Of a DNA stretch of 64,000 nucleotides, positions 11,669 to 20,225 are shown one piece after another. Both the position numbers and the translations under genes were made by a program. The notes under the pieces are model-generated. The model made no database searches, was not told where the DNA came from, and worked only from the letters and a program-made list of their open reading frames with translations. The DNA comes from Kosakonia oryzendophytica. GTDB lineage: Bacteria; Pseudomonadota; Gammaproteobacteria; Enterobacterales; Enterobacteriaceae. Within the stretch, counting starts at the first letter, position 1. Every line of letters begins with the position of its first letter. The stretch lies in NCBI RefSeq assembly GCF_900094925.1, contig NZ_FMAY01000018.1:1-64000 (forward strand), given 5' to 3'.

Positions 11669-12655
11669 ATGTCGCAGATAGATTTGCAGCCGGGTTTTGA
11701 CTTTCAACAGGCAGGAAAAGAGGTCCTGGAGATTGAACGTGAAGGCCTCGCTGAACTGGATCAGTACATCAATGAGGACTTTGCACAAGCGTGCGAAAAG
11801 ATGTTCTATTGCGCGGGCAAAGTGGTGGTTATGGGCATGGGCAAATCCGGGCATATTGGCCGGAAAATGGCCGCCACGTTTGCCAGTACCGGCACCTCTT
11901 CATTCTTTGTGCACCCCGGCGAAGCCGCCCACGGCGATTTGGGGATGGTTAGCCCGCAAGATATCGTAATAGCGCTGTCTAATTCCGGCGAATCCAATGA
12001 GATCCTCGCCCTGATCCCGGTGTTGAAACGGTTAAAAGTGTCGTTGATCTGCATGACCAGCCGACCAGAAAGCAGTATGGCGCGCGCGGCAGATATTCAT
12101 CTCTGCGTGAAAGTGCCGAAAGAGGCCTGCCCGCTCGGCCTGGCCCCCACCTCCAGTACCACAGCGGCGCTGGTCATGGGCGACGCATTAGCCGTGGCGC
12201 TACTGAAAGCCCGTGGTTTCACCGCAGAAGATTTCGCCCTGTCGCACCCAGGTGGCGCACTGGGCCGTAAACTGCTGCTGCGGGTTAACGATATTATGCA
12301 CACGGGTGATGAGATCCCACACGTCAGCAAAAAGGCCAGTCTGCGCGATGCCCTGTTGGAGATTACGCGCAAAAATTTAGGCATGACGGTTATCTGCGAT
12401 GACCTGATGAAGATCGAAGGGATCTTCACCGATGGCGACTTGCGTCGCGTGTTCGATATGGGTAGCGATGTCCGCAATATGGGCATCGCGGAAGTCATGA
12501 CGCCTGGCGGCATTCGCGTGCGTCCGAATACGCTGGCCGTCGACGCGCTTAACCTGATGCAATCCCGGCATATCACTTCCGTCATGGTTGCCGATGGCGA
12601 CCAGTTGCTGGGTGTGTTACATATGCATGATCTGCTGCGCGCAGGCGTAGTGTAA
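11669..12655 (+). CDS. kdsD: D-arabinose 5-phosphate isomerase
   Basis: The enzyme converts ribulose 5-phosphate to arabinose 5-phosphate, the first step toward Kdo, the inner-core sugar of LPS. The 328 residues match E. coli KdsD. An N-terminal SIS domain (GKVVVMGMGKSGHIGRKMAAT) is followed by two CBS domains from about residue 205. The catalytic His is in the ALSHPGGALG motif. It is followed by kdsC after 14 bases. Confidence 0.98.
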   Translation: MSQIDLQPGFDFQQAGKEVLEIEREGLAELDQYINEDFAQACEKMFYCAGKVVVMGMGKSGHIGRKMAATFASTGTSSFFVHPGEAAHGDLGMVSPQDIVIALSNSGESNEILALIPVLKRLKVSLICMTSRPESSMARAADIHLCVKVPKEACPLGLAPTSSTTAALVMGDALAVALLKARGFTAEDFALSHPGGALGRKLLLRVNDIMHTGDEIPHVSKKASLRDALLEITRKNLGMTVICDDLMKIEGIFTDGDLRRVFDMGSDVRNMGIAEVMTPGGIRVRPNTLAVDALNLMQSRHITSVMVADGDQLLGVLHMHDLLRAGVV

Positions 12656-12669
12656 AGAAGGACTGAAGA

Positions 12670-13236
12670 ATGAGTAATGCTGGCGCATCGCTTGCCACCT
12701 GCTATGGGCCGGTAAGCGCGCAAGTCATGGCAAAAGCCGGGAAGATCCGTCTGTTAATCCTGGATGTCGATGGTGTGTTATCCGATGGGCTCATTTATAT
12801 GGGCAACAACGGAGAAGAGTTAAAAGCGTTCAACGTTCGTGATGGGTATGGGATCCGCAGCGCGCTCACGTCTGGCATTGAGATTGCTATCATTACCGGG
12901 CGAAAAGCTAAACTGGTGGAAGATCGTTGTGAAACACTGGGTATCACGCATCTGTATCAGGGACAGTCTGATAAACTTTTGGCTTACAGAGAATTACTGG
13001 CGAAACTGGATCTGGCTGCGGATCAGGTTGCTTATGTCGGCGATGATTTGATCGACTGGCCCGTGATGGCGGAAATTGGTTTAAGCGTTGCCGTCGCGGA
13101 TGCACACCCGTTACTGATTCCGCGTGCAGATTATGTCACCCGTATCAACGGAGGACGCGGCGCGGTTCGTGAAGTCTGCGATTTATTGTTGCTGGCTCAG
13201 GGCAAGCTGGACGAGGCCAAAGGGCAATCAATATGA
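12670..13236 (+). CDS. kdsC: 3-deoxy-D-manno-octulosonate 8-phosphate phosphatase
   Basis: This 188-residue HAD-superfamily phosphatase without a cap domain works as a tetramer and releases Kdo from Kdo 8-phosphate. The nucleophile motif DVDGVLSDG lies near residues 32-40, and YVGDDLIDWPVM is the late acidic motif. Its stop overlaps the lptC start (ATGA), tying Kdo supply to LPS transport. Confidence 0.98.
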   Translation: MSNAGASLATCYGPVSAQVMAKAGKIRLLILDVDGVLSDGLIYMGNNGEELKAFNVRDGYGIRSALTSGIEIAIITGRKAKLVEDRCETLGITHLYQGQSDKLLAYRELLAKLDLAADQVAYVGDDLIDWPVMAEIGLSVAVADAHPLLIPRADYVTRINGGRGAVREVCDLLLLAQGKLDEAKGQSI

Positions 13237-13808
13237 GTAAAACCAGACGTTGGGTGATCATTCTGCTGTCGCTGGCCGCCCTGGTGCTGATTGGCATCAA
13301 CCTGACCACTCAGGATGCACCGGAACAGGTGACGACCAGCAGCACGGATCCAACTTATAAGAGCCAGCATACGGACTCCCTGGTTTACAGCCCGGAAGGA
13401 GCGCTGAACTATCGCCTGGTGGCGCAAAATGTTGAATATTTTTCCGCCGACGGCGTGAGCTGGTTCGCCCAACCGCTGCTGACGACCTTTGATAAAGACA
13501 AAATTCCGACCTGGTCAATTAAGGCGGATAAAGCGAAGCTGACCGATGACAGAATGCTTTATCTTTATGGACATGTTGAGGTTAATGCCCTGACAGCGGA
13601 TGCCCAATTACGAAAAATCACCACGGATAACGCCCAGATCAATCTGGTAACGCAGGATGTTACCTCCGATGATCAGGTCACGTTGTACGGTACAACATTT
13701 AATTCCACCGGCCTGAAAATGCGCGGCAATTTACGCAGCAAAAACGCCGAGCTGATTGAAAAGGTTAGAAGCTTCTATGAAATCCAAAACAAACAAACTC
13801 AGCCTTAA
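13233..13808 (+). CDS. lptC: LPS export protein LptC
   Basis: This 191-residue bitopic inner-membrane protein has an N-terminal helix (residues about 7-25). It also has a periplasmic beta-jellyroll that receives LPS from LptB2FG and passes it to LptA. The conserved DGVSWFAQP and the beta-rich LYLYGHVEVNA segments are visible. The last 32 bases overlap the lptA start region, as in E. coli. Confidence 0.97.
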   Translation: MSKTRRWVIILLSLAALVLIGINLTTQDAPEQVTTSSTDPTYKSQHTDSLVYSPEGALNYRLVAQNVEYFSADGVSWFAQPLLTTFDKDKIPTWSIKADKAKLTDDRMLYLYGHVEVNALTADAQLRKITTDNAQINLVTQDVTSDDQVTLYGTTFNSTGLKMRGNLRSKNAELIEKVRSFYEIQNKQTQP

Positions 13809-14337
13809 TCTTATCCTGGCCAGTACACTTTTAGCCGCTGCGCTTCCGGCGCTTGCCGTAACCGGTGATACTGAACAGCCCATTCACATCGATTCAGACC
13901 AGCAATCGTTAGATATGCAGGGCAATATTGTGACCTTCACAGGCAACGTGGTGGTTACGCAAGGCACTATCAAAATTAATGCCGACAAAGTCGTCGTTAC
14001 ACGTCCTGGCGGTGAGCAAGGAAAAGAGATCATCGACGGTTACGGTAATCCGGCCACCTTCTATCAAATGCAGGACAACGGCAAACCGGTGAAAGGCCAC
14101 GCATCGCAGATGCATTACGAACTGGCGAACGATTTCGTTGTGCTGACCGGCAACGCCTACCTTGAACAGTTGGATAGCAATATCAAGGGCGACAAAATCA
14201 CCTACCTGGTGAAAGAGCAGAAAATGCAGGCATTCAGCGACAAAGGTAAACGCGTGACCACCGTGCTGGTGCCATCGCAGTTGCAGGATAAGAGCAACAG
14301 CAAAACCCCGGCTCCGGCGCAAAAAAAGAGTAACTAA
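13777..14337 (+). CDS. lptA: Periplasmic LPS-bridge protein LptA
   Basis: The 186-residue precursor has a Sec signal peptide ending near ALPALA (residues about 22-27). The mature LptA/OstA domain (VTGDTEQPIHIDSDQQSLDM) forms head-to-tail filaments that carry LPS across the periplasm to LptD. The C-terminus is Lys/Pro-rich and variable. I chose the ATG at 13777 by signal-peptide position and family length; an upstream in-frame ATG at 13756 would spoil the signal peptide. Confidence 0.96.
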   Translation: MKSKTNKLSLNLILASTLLAAALPALAVTGDTEQPIHIDSDQQSLDMQGNIVTFTGNVVVTQGTIKINADKVVVTRPGGEQGKEIIDGYGNPATFYQMQDNGKPVKGHASQMHYELANDFVVLTGNAYLEQLDSNIKGDKITYLVKEQKMQAFSDKGKRVTTVLVPSQLQDKSNSKTPAPAQKKSN

Positions 14338-14343
14338 TTCGTT

Positions 14344-15069
14344 ATGGCAACATTAACTGCAAAGAATCTCGCCAAAGCCTATAAAGGCCGCCGCGTTGTT
14401 GAAGACGTCAGTCTGACGGTAAACTCTGGCGAAATCGTCGGCCTTCTCGGTCCTAACGGTGCAGGGAAAACCACCACATTCTACATGGTGGTAGGCATTG
14501 TGCCGCGCGATGCAGGCAACATCATTATTGATGAGGAAGATATCAGTCTGCTGCCGCTGCATGCGCGCGCGCGTCGTGGCATTGGCTATTTACCGCAGGA
14601 AGCCTCTATTTTTCGCCGCCTGAGCGTGTACGACAACCTGATGGCAGTATTGCAAATTCGTGATGACCTGACGGCTGAACAGCGTGATGATCGTGCCAAA
14701 GAGTTGATGGAAGAGTTCCATATTGAGCATCTGCGAGACAGCATGGGGCAGGCGTTGTCCGGTGGTGAACGTCGTCGTGTGGAAATTGCCCGCGCGCTGG
14801 CGGCTAACCCGAAATTTATTCTGCTGGATGAACCGTTTGCGGGCGTTGACCCCATTTCGGTCATTGATATTAAACGTATCATCGAACACCTGCGCGACAG
14901 CGGCCTGGGCGTGCTGATTACCGACCATAATGTCCGCGAAACATTGGCAGTGTGCGAACGCGCTTACATCGTCAGCCAGGGGCATTTAATTGCTCACGGG
15001 ACACCGCAGCAAATCCTTGAAGACGAACACGTTAAGCGCGTATATCTTGGGGAAGACTTCAGACTCTGA
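14344..15069 (+). CDS. lptB: ATP-binding subunit of the LPS exporter
   Basis: This 241-residue ABC ATPase drives LPS extraction by the LptB2FG complex. Walker [10 protein letters not shown] (about 36-44), Q-loop YLPQEAS, signature LSGGERRR, Walker B FILLDEP and the switch His in ITDHN are all present. It follows lptA by 6 bases and leads into rpoN. Confidence 0.99.
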   Translation: MATLTAKNLAKAYKGRRVVEDVSLTVNSGEIVGLLGPNGAGKTTTFYMVVGIVPRDAGNIIIDEEDISLLPLHARARRGIGYLPQEASIFRRLSVYDNLMAVLQIRDDLTAEQRDDRAKELMEEFHIEHLRDSMGQALSGGERRRVEIARALAANPKFILLDEPFAGVDPISVIDIKRIIEHLRDSGLGVLITDHNVRETLAVCERAYIVSQGHLIAHGTPQQILEDEHVKRVYLGEDFRL

Positions 15070-15117
15070 TAGGGTAGAGATTATTGACGTTTTTTGTCGG
15101 AGAGTGCTGCTCTGAAT

Positions 15118-16551
15118 ATGAAGCAAGGTTTGCAACTAAGGCTTAGCCAACAGCTAGCCATGACGCCACAACTGCAGCAGGCAATTCGTTTGTTGCAGTT
15201 GTCCACGTTGGAACTTCAGCAGGAACTTCAGCAGGCGCTGGAGAGTAATCCATTGCTGGAGCAAACCGATCTTCACGAAGAAGTGGATGCCCAACAAAAC
15301 CAGGATAATGAAGGCCTGGATACCGTCGACGCGCTTGAACAAAAAGAGATGCCCGACGAACTGCCGCTGGATGCAAGCTGGGACGAGATCTACACCGCAG
15401 GAACCCCCTCCGGCAGCAGCAATGATTACCTTGATGATGAACTGCCCATTTATCAAGGTGAAACCACCCAGTCGCTGCAGGACTACCTGATGTGGCAGGT
15501 AGAACTGACGCCGTTCTCCGACACCGATCGCGCAATTGCAACATCCATTGTGGATGCTGTTGACGATACGGGCTATCTGACTGTATCGCTCGAAGATATC
15601 CTCGAAAGCATGGGCAATGAAGAGGTGGGTCTTGACGAAGTCGAAGCCGTACTTAAACGCATACAGCGTTTCGATCCGGTTGGCGTAGCTGCGCGGGATC
15701 TGCGCGACTGCTTGCTGATCCAGCTTTCGCAGTTTTCGAAAGAGACACCGTGGTGTGAAGAAGCACGATTGATCATTAGCGATCACCTTGATCTGCTGGC
15801 TAACCATGACTTCCGTACGCTAATGCGTATGACGCGTCTGAAAGAGGACGTGCTGAAAGAAGCGGTTAACCTGATTCAATCGCTGGATCCGCGCCCTGGC
15901 CAGTCTATCCAGACCGGTGAACCGGAATACGTGATCCCGGACGTGCTCGTGCGTAAGCACAACGGCCGTTGGACTGTGGAGCTGAACTCCGACAGTATTC
16001 CGCGCTTACAAATCAACCAGCACTACGCTTCCATGTGCGCCGGAGCACGTAACGATGCCGACAGCCAGTTTATCCGCAGCAATTTGCAGGATGCGAAATG
16101 GCTGATCAAAAGTCTGGAAAGCCGTAATGATACCCTGCTCCGGGTTAGCCGCTGCATTGTTGAGCAGCAGCAAGCCTTCTTTGAGCAGGGTGAAGAGTTT
16201 ATGAAACCGATGGTCCTGGCGGATATCGCACAGGCCGTCGAAATGCACGAGTCCACCATTTCACGTGTGACGACCCAGAAGTACCTGCACAGTCCGCGCG
16301 GCATTTTTGAACTTAAATATTTCTTCTCCAGCCATGTAAGCACCGAAGGCGGCGGCGAAGCCTCGTCTACGGCTATTCGCGCGCTGGTGAAGAAGTTAAT
16401 CGCCGCAGAAAACCCTGCGAAACCACTGAGCGACAGTAAGCTGACGACACTGCTTTCCGATCAAGGAATTATGGTGGCGCGGCGAACCGTTGCGAAGTAT
16501 CGAGAATCTTTATCCATTCCGCCGTCAAACCAGCGCAAACAACTGGTTTGA
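15118..16551 (+). CDS. rpoN: RNA polymerase sigma-54 factor
   Basis: The 477 residues equal E. coli RpoN. Region I is Gln/Leu-rich ([19 protein letters not shown]). Acidic region II lies around 55-105. The core-binding domain is followed by the DNA-binding domain, with the HTH around [16 protein letters not shown] and the RpoN box [11 protein letters not shown] near the end. It directs transcription of nitrogen-assimilation and other genes from -24/-12 promoters, needing activator ATPases. I chose the ATG at 15118; an upstream in-frame TTG would add 8 residues. Confidence 0.98.
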   Translation: MKQGLQLRLSQQLAMTPQLQQAIRLLQLSTLELQQELQQALESNPLLEQTDLHEEVDAQQNQDNEGLDTVDALEQKEMPDELPLDASWDEIYTAGTPSGSSNDYLDDELPIYQGETTQSLQDYLMWQVELTPFSDTDRAIATSIVDAVDDTGYLTVSLEDILESMGNEEVGLDEVEAVLKRIQRFDPVGVAARDLRDCLLIQLSQFSKETPWCEEARLIISDHLDLLANHDFRTLMRMTRLKEDVLKEAVNLIQSLDPRPGQSIQTGEPEYVIPDVLVRKHNGRWTVELNSDSIPRLQINQHYASMCAGARNDADSQFIRSNLQDAKWLIKSLESRNDTLLRVSRCIVEQQQAFFEQGEEFMKPMVLADIAQAVEMHESTISRVTTQKYLHSPRGIFELKYFFSSHVSTEGGGEASSTAIRALVKKLIAAENPAKPLSDSKLTTLLSDQGIMVARRTVAKYRESLSIPPSNQRKQLV

Positions 16552-16574
16552 CCAAAACCGATAAGGAAGACACT

Positions 16575-16862
16575 ATGCAGCTTAACATCACAGGACAGAA
16601 CGTCGAGATCACTGATGCTCTCCGCGACTTTGTAAATAGCAAATTCGCCAAGCTTGAACAGTATTTCGACAGGATTAATCAGGTCTATATTGTGTTGAAA
16701 GTGGAGAAAGTGACTCACACTTCGGATGCAACGCTCCATGTTAATGGAGGGGAGCTTCATGCCAGTGCGGAAGGGCAGGATATGTATGCTGCAATCGACG
16801 GTTTAATTGATAAACTGGCGCGGCAACTAACGAAACATAAAGATAAACTGAAACAACACTAA
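16575..16862 (+). CDS. hpf: Ribosome hibernation-promoting factor HPF (short form)
   Basis: The 95 residues begin MQLNITGQNVEI and match E. coli HPF. The S30AE fold (beta-alpha-beta-beta-beta-alpha) is visible, with basic C-terminal LARQLTKHKDKLKQH. It binds the 30S decoding region and helps RMF form 100S dimers in stationary phase. The ATG at 16575 follows AAGGAAGA. The gene lies 23 bases after rpoN. Confidence 0.97.
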   Translation: MQLNITGQNVEITDALRDFVNSKFAKLEQYFDRINQVYIVLKVEKVTHTSDATLHVNGGELHASAEGQDMYAAIDGLIDKLARQLTKHKDKLKQH

Positions 16863-16889
16863 TTGTCCGGGCGTCAGCCTGGTGCGTCG

Positions 16890-16914
16890 CACCCTACCGC
16901 AACCCGGTAGGGTG
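16890..16914 (+). repeat. Stable stem-loop between hpf and ptsN
   Basis: A perfect 10-bp stem CACCCTACCG/CGGTAGGGTG has a 5-base loop and is flanked by GC-rich sequence, with no T run. It sits inside the rpoN operon and more likely protects or separates mRNA segments than ends transcription. It is not a standard REP consensus that I recognise. Confidence 0.6.
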
Positions 16915-16942
16915 TCTGCACTGGCGTCGCTTAGGTGAAATT

Positions 16943-17434
16943 ATGATGAATAACGATTCCGCTCTTCAACTGAGCAATGTCCTTAACCAGGAATGCACCC
17001 GTAGCGGCGTTCACTGTCAGAGTAAAAAACGTGCTCTGGAAATCATCAGTGAACTGGCGGCAAAACAGTTAGGCCTGCCGCCGCAGGTCGTCTTCGAGGC
17101 CATCCTTACCCGTGAAAAAATGGGCAGTACCGGTATTGGTAACGGTATCGCCATTCCACACGGTAAGCTCGAAGAAGACACGCTTCGCGCCGTCGGCGTT
17201 TTTGTCCAACTCGAAACGCCCATTGCTTTCGACGCTATCGATAATCAGCCCGTCGATCTGCTGTTTGCATTATTGGTGCCGGCAGATCAAACCAAAACGC
17301 ACTTGCATACGCTCTCGCTGGTCGCTAAGCGCCTGGCGGATAAAACAATTTGTCGGCGCCTGCGCAGCGCGCAAAGTGATGAAGATCTGTATCAGATCAT
17401 CACGCAGACAGAAGGCGAAGGTGATGATGCGTAA
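16943..17434 (+). CDS. ptsN: Nitrogen PTS enzyme IIA(Ntr)
   Basis: This 163-residue PTS EIIA type 2 domain is the final phosphate acceptor of the nitrogen PTS (PtsP to PtsO to PtsN). His73 in GIAIPHGK is the phosphorylation site. It regulates potassium uptake through TrkA and KdpD rather than moving a sugar. It lies in the rpoN operon, as in other enterics. Confidence 0.97.
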   Translation: MMNNDSALQLSNVLNQECTRSGVHCQSKKRALEIISELAAKQLGLPPQVVFEAILTREKMGSTGIGNGIAIPHGKLEEDTLRAVGVFVQLETPIAFDAIDNQPVDLLFALLVPADQTKTHLHTLSLVAKRLADKTICRRLRSAQSDEDLYQIITQTEGEGDDA

Positions 17435-17479
17435 CGGAAAGGCCGCTTTTTTATCAGTCGTCCTGAGGAGAAATGGTTC

Positions 17480-18334
17480 ATGGTCCTGATGATCGTCAGT
17501 GGTCGTTCGGGTTCAGGCAAATCAGTGGCGCTACGCGCCCTGGAAGACATGGGTTTTTATTGTGTCGATAACCTGCCGGTCGTGTTATTGCCGGATTTGG
17601 CGCGCACGCTTGCCGACCGTCAGACTTCCGCAGCCGTCAGTATTGATGTGCGCAATATGCCGGAATCCCCGGAAATCTTTGAGCAGGCGATGAGCAGCCT
17701 GCCGGACGCCTTCTCTCCTCAATTACTGTTTCTGGATGCCGATCGCAACACCCTGATCCGTCGTTACAGCGACACCCGTCGTCTGCACCCGCTTTCCAGT
17801 AAAAATCTGTCGTTGGAAAGCGCCATCGACGAAGAAAGTAACCTGTTGGAGCCGCTGCGTTCCCGCGCGGATCTGATCGTCGATACCTCTGAGATGTCGG
17901 TGCATGAGCTGGCAGAAATGCTACGCACGCGCCTGTTGGGTAAACGTGAGCGTGAACTGACGATGGTGTTTGAATCGTTCGGCTTTAAACATGGCATCCC
18001 TATTGATGCAGACTATGTGTTTGACGTGCGTTTTCTGCCTAACCCACATTGGGATCCCAAACTGCGCCCGATGACCGGTCTCGACAAACCTGTCGCCGCG
18101 TTTCTTGATCGTCATACCGAAGTCCACAACTTTATCTACCAGACACGCAGCTACCTTGAGTTGTGGCTGCCGATGCTGGAAACCAATAACCGCAGCTACC
18201 TGACCGTGGCTATCGGTTGTACCGGTGGTAAACACCGCTCTGTGTATGTCGCCGAACAGCTCGCGGATTATTTCCGTTCGCGCGGTAAAAACGTTCAATC
18301 CCGTCACCGTACGCTGGAAAAACGCAAAACATGA
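17480..18334 (+). CDS. rapZ: RNase adapter protein RapZ
   Basis: The protein binds sRNAs GlmY and GlmZ and guides RNase E to GlmZ, so controlling glucosamine-6-phosphate synthase. The 284 residues match E. coli. Walker A GRSGSGKS lies at about 8-15, and [12 protein letters not shown] is conserved. The C-terminal domain carries [16 protein letters not shown] and ends with basic KRKT used for RNA binding. It overlaps ptsO by 4 bases (ATGA). Confidence 0.97.
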   Translation: MVLMIVSGRSGSGKSVALRALEDMGFYCVDNLPVVLLPDLARTLADRQTSAAVSIDVRNMPESPEIFEQAMSSLPDAFSPQLLFLDADRNTLIRRYSDTRRLHPLSSKNLSLESAIDEESNLLEPLRSRADLIVDTSEMSVHELAEMLRTRLLGKRERELTMVFESFGFKHGIPIDADYVFDVRFLPNPHWDPKLRPMTGLDKPVAAFLDRHTEVHNFIYQTRSYLELWLPMLETNNRSYLTVAIGCTGGKHRSVYVAEQLADYFRSRGKNVQSRHRTLEKRKT

Positions 18335-18603
18335 CCGTAAAACAAACTGTTGAAATCACCAATAAGCTGGGCATGCACGCGCGCCCGGCGATGAAACTGT
18401 TTGAACTGGTGCAGGGCTTCGATGCAGAAGTACTGCTGCGAAATGATGAAGGCACCGAGGCGGAAGCCAGCAGCGTTATTGCCTTGCTGATGCTGGACTC
18501 CGCGAAAGGGCGGCAGATAGAAATTGTGGCAAACGGTCCCCAGGAAGTTGAAGCCCTGGCGGCAGTGATTGCCCTGTTTAATGCGGGCTTTGACGAAGAC
18601 TAG
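18331..18603 (+). CDS. ptsO: Phosphocarrier protein NPr
   Basis: This 90-residue HPr-like carrier of the nitrogen PTS passes phosphate from PtsP to PtsN. His16 in [10 protein letters not shown] is the phosphorylation site. The regulatory Ser region of HPr is replaced by [14 protein letters not shown]. It is the last gene of the operon. Its stop codon directly abuts the mtgA stop on the other strand, with no intergenic terminator. Confidence 0.97.
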   Translation: MTVKQTVEITNKLGMHARPAMKLFELVQGFDAEVLLRNDEGTEAEASSVIALLMLDSAKGRQIEIVANGPQEVEALAAVIALFNAGFDED

Positions 18604-19335
18604 TCAATACAGCTTGTTACGCTGCAAGAATTCCTCGCCCCCTAACTGGCGCATCTGACGCATGATCCATGCCTGTCGGCTACGAACATAACCTGACGGC
18701 GCGCCTGCATTAAAGCGAATGGGATTGGGTAACACCGCGGCCAGCAGCGCCGCTTCAGACATCGACAACCGACTGGCGGGTTTATGGAAATAGCGCTGAG
18801 CCGCCTCTTCTACGCCAAAAATTCCCTCGCCAAATTCGGCGATATTCAGATAAACAGTGAGGATCCGACGTTTGCTCCAGACGGTTTCCATGCCTAGCGT
18901 CAGCCCCGCTTCCAGTCCTTTACGCACCCAGCTCTTTCCATCCCAGAGCAGTAGGTTTTTTACCGTTTGCTGAGAAATCGTCGATGCGCCGCGGATGCGA
19001 TTTTCATGGCGCTCATTGTGGGAAAGCGCTTTTTGGATCGCCGGAAGATCCAGCCCCCAGTGTTCGGGGAAACGCTGATCTTCTGCCGCGATCACCGCCA
19101 GCGCCATCGACGGAGAAATGTCATCCATACTGACCCAGTCAGAATGCGCCACGTAACCGAAGTCGCCGGTTAACCACGCACCCAGCTGGCGCTCCACCAT
19201 CACCGCAGAGAATGGCACGGGCAGGAAACTGAACAGCACAATGCTGCCGCCCCAGAAGATAGCCAGCATCAGTAAAAACCGCAGGAGAAGTCGCTTAAGG
19301 ATAGTTTTCAGCGGGCCGCGAAACACCGTCTTCAT
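18604..19335 (-). CDS. mtgA: Monofunctional biosynthetic peptidoglycan transglycosylase
   Basis: The 243-residue glycosyltransferase family 51 enzyme polymerises lipid II into glycan strands. A single N-terminal membrane helix lies at about 15-37. The catalytic motif [14 protein letters not shown] contains the key Glu, followed by [17 protein letters not shown] and the [15 protein letters not shown] motif. Its start overlaps the elbB stop by 4 bases, so the two genes are translationally coupled. Confidence 0.97.
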   Translation of the reverse strand: MKTVFRGPLKTILKRLLLRFLLMLAIFWGGSIVLFSFLPVPFSAVMVERQLGAWLTGDFGYVAHSDWVSMDDISPSMALAVIAAEDQRFPEHWGLDLPAIQKALSHNERHENRIRGASTISQQTVKNLLLWDGKSWVRKGLEAGLTLGMETVWSKRRILTVYLNIAEFGEGIFGVEEAAQRYFHKPASRLSMSEAALLAAVLPNPIRFNAGAPSGYVRSRQAWIMRQMRQLGGEEFLQRNKLY

Positions 19336-19985
19336 TCGGTCAGCACCAGCACCCGCGCCACCAGTTTTTCGATACCTGTCGCCGCCTGTGCGATATCTTC
19401 CGCCAGCATATATGCAGGCGTGGTCACCACTTTGTTCTCTTCATCGACAACAATATCGTCCACCGGGCAGGGAACGTGTTCCGCCCCCATCTCTTCCAGC
19501 ACCTCAGCGGTATCGATATCTGTTCCAATGGTTAGACGTAGCGGAAAATCGAAAATCTTCGGCAGCATCGCAGGGGCAATACACATAAAACCCAGCGGTT
19601 TCCCCGCCTTGTGCATCTCAAGCACCAGTTGTTTTAACGTACTATCGACCACGCATTCGCTGCCCTGGCTGGCAAAATTACTCAGATTTTTGGCCGCGCC
19701 AAAACCGCCCGGAACAATCAGCGCATCCAGATCGTTTGCTGATGCCTGTGCCAGATTTTGGATCGCGCCACGCGCAATACGGGCGGACTCAATCAGTACA
19801 TTACGGCTACCAGCCAGCGCTTCACCAGTAAGGTGATTGATAACGTCGCTCTGGCTTTTATCAGGCGCAAAACAGACAGCCTGTGCACCACTGCGTGCGA
19901 TAGCCAGCAGGGTTATGACAGCCTCATGAATTTCTGATCCATCATAAACACCTGCGCCGCTGAGAATAACGCCCACTTTTTTCAT
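19332..19985 (-). CDS. elbB: DJ-1/PfpI-family protein, glyoxalase III-like
   Basis: The 217 residues match E. coli ElbB (YhbL). The class I glutamine-amidotransferase-like fold shows [15 protein letters not shown] at the N-terminus and [15 protein letters not shown] in the middle. The nucleophile Cys is in FMCIAPAM. A weak glyoxalase activity is reported for the E. coli protein. The ATG at 19985 fits the family; one three codons upstream lies too close to the AAGGGA site. It forms an operon with mtgA. Confidence 0.94.
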   Translation of the reverse strand: MKKVGVILSGAGVYDGSEIHEAVITLLAIARSGAQAVCFAPDKSQSDVINHLTGEALAGSRNVLIESARIARGAIQNLAQASANDLDALIVPGGFGAAKNLSNFASQGSECVVDSTLKQLVLEMHKAGKPLGFMCIAPAMLPKIFDFPLRLTIGTDIDTAEVLEEMGAEHVPCPVDDIVVDEENKVVTTPAYMLAEDIAQAATGIEKLVARVLVLTE

Positions 19986-20099
19986 TTTGCTCATCCCTTA
20001 TGCAACGTACTGTCGATAATTAAAAATTTTGATAAGAGCGCCGTGCTTCACACATTTCACTGATTGATGTAACAAATCATTTAAGATTTGCTATCTTAT

Positions 20100-20225
20100 G
20101 TGCGTGCAGTCGAATTTTTTCTGACTACGCCCTTGCAAAAAAATCTAAAAATTACGGCGCAGCCACGGTTTCCCTGGTGTTGGCGCAGTATTCGCGCACC
20201 CCGGTTAATCCGGGGTCATTTTTTT
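20100..20225 (+). ncRNA. arcZ: Small regulatory RNA ArcZ
   Basis: The elbB-arcB gap holds a rightward sRNA matching ArcZ (RyhA/SraH) in place and sequence. The conserved 3' half starts TTACGGCGCAGCC near 20150. It includes the seed TTTCCCTGGTGTTGGC (20169-20184) and CGCAGTATTCGCGC, and ends in stem ACCCCGG/CCGGGGT (20198-20204, 20210-20216) plus seven T (20219-20225). The 5' half is diverged. A -10 like TATCTT lies at 20092-20097, so the 5' end near 20100 is approximate. ArcZ uses Hfq, is cleaved by RNase E, activates rpoS translation and represses flhDC and arcB; ArcA represses it. Its 3' end overlaps the arcB stop. Confidence 0.93.
20198..20225 (+). terminator. Rho-independent terminator of ArcZ
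   Basis: A perfect 7-bp GC-rich stem with a TTAAT loop is followed by CA and seven T. The T run on the + strand, opposite to both flanking genes, shows that the transcript is the sRNA and not arcB or elbB. Confidence 0.92.
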
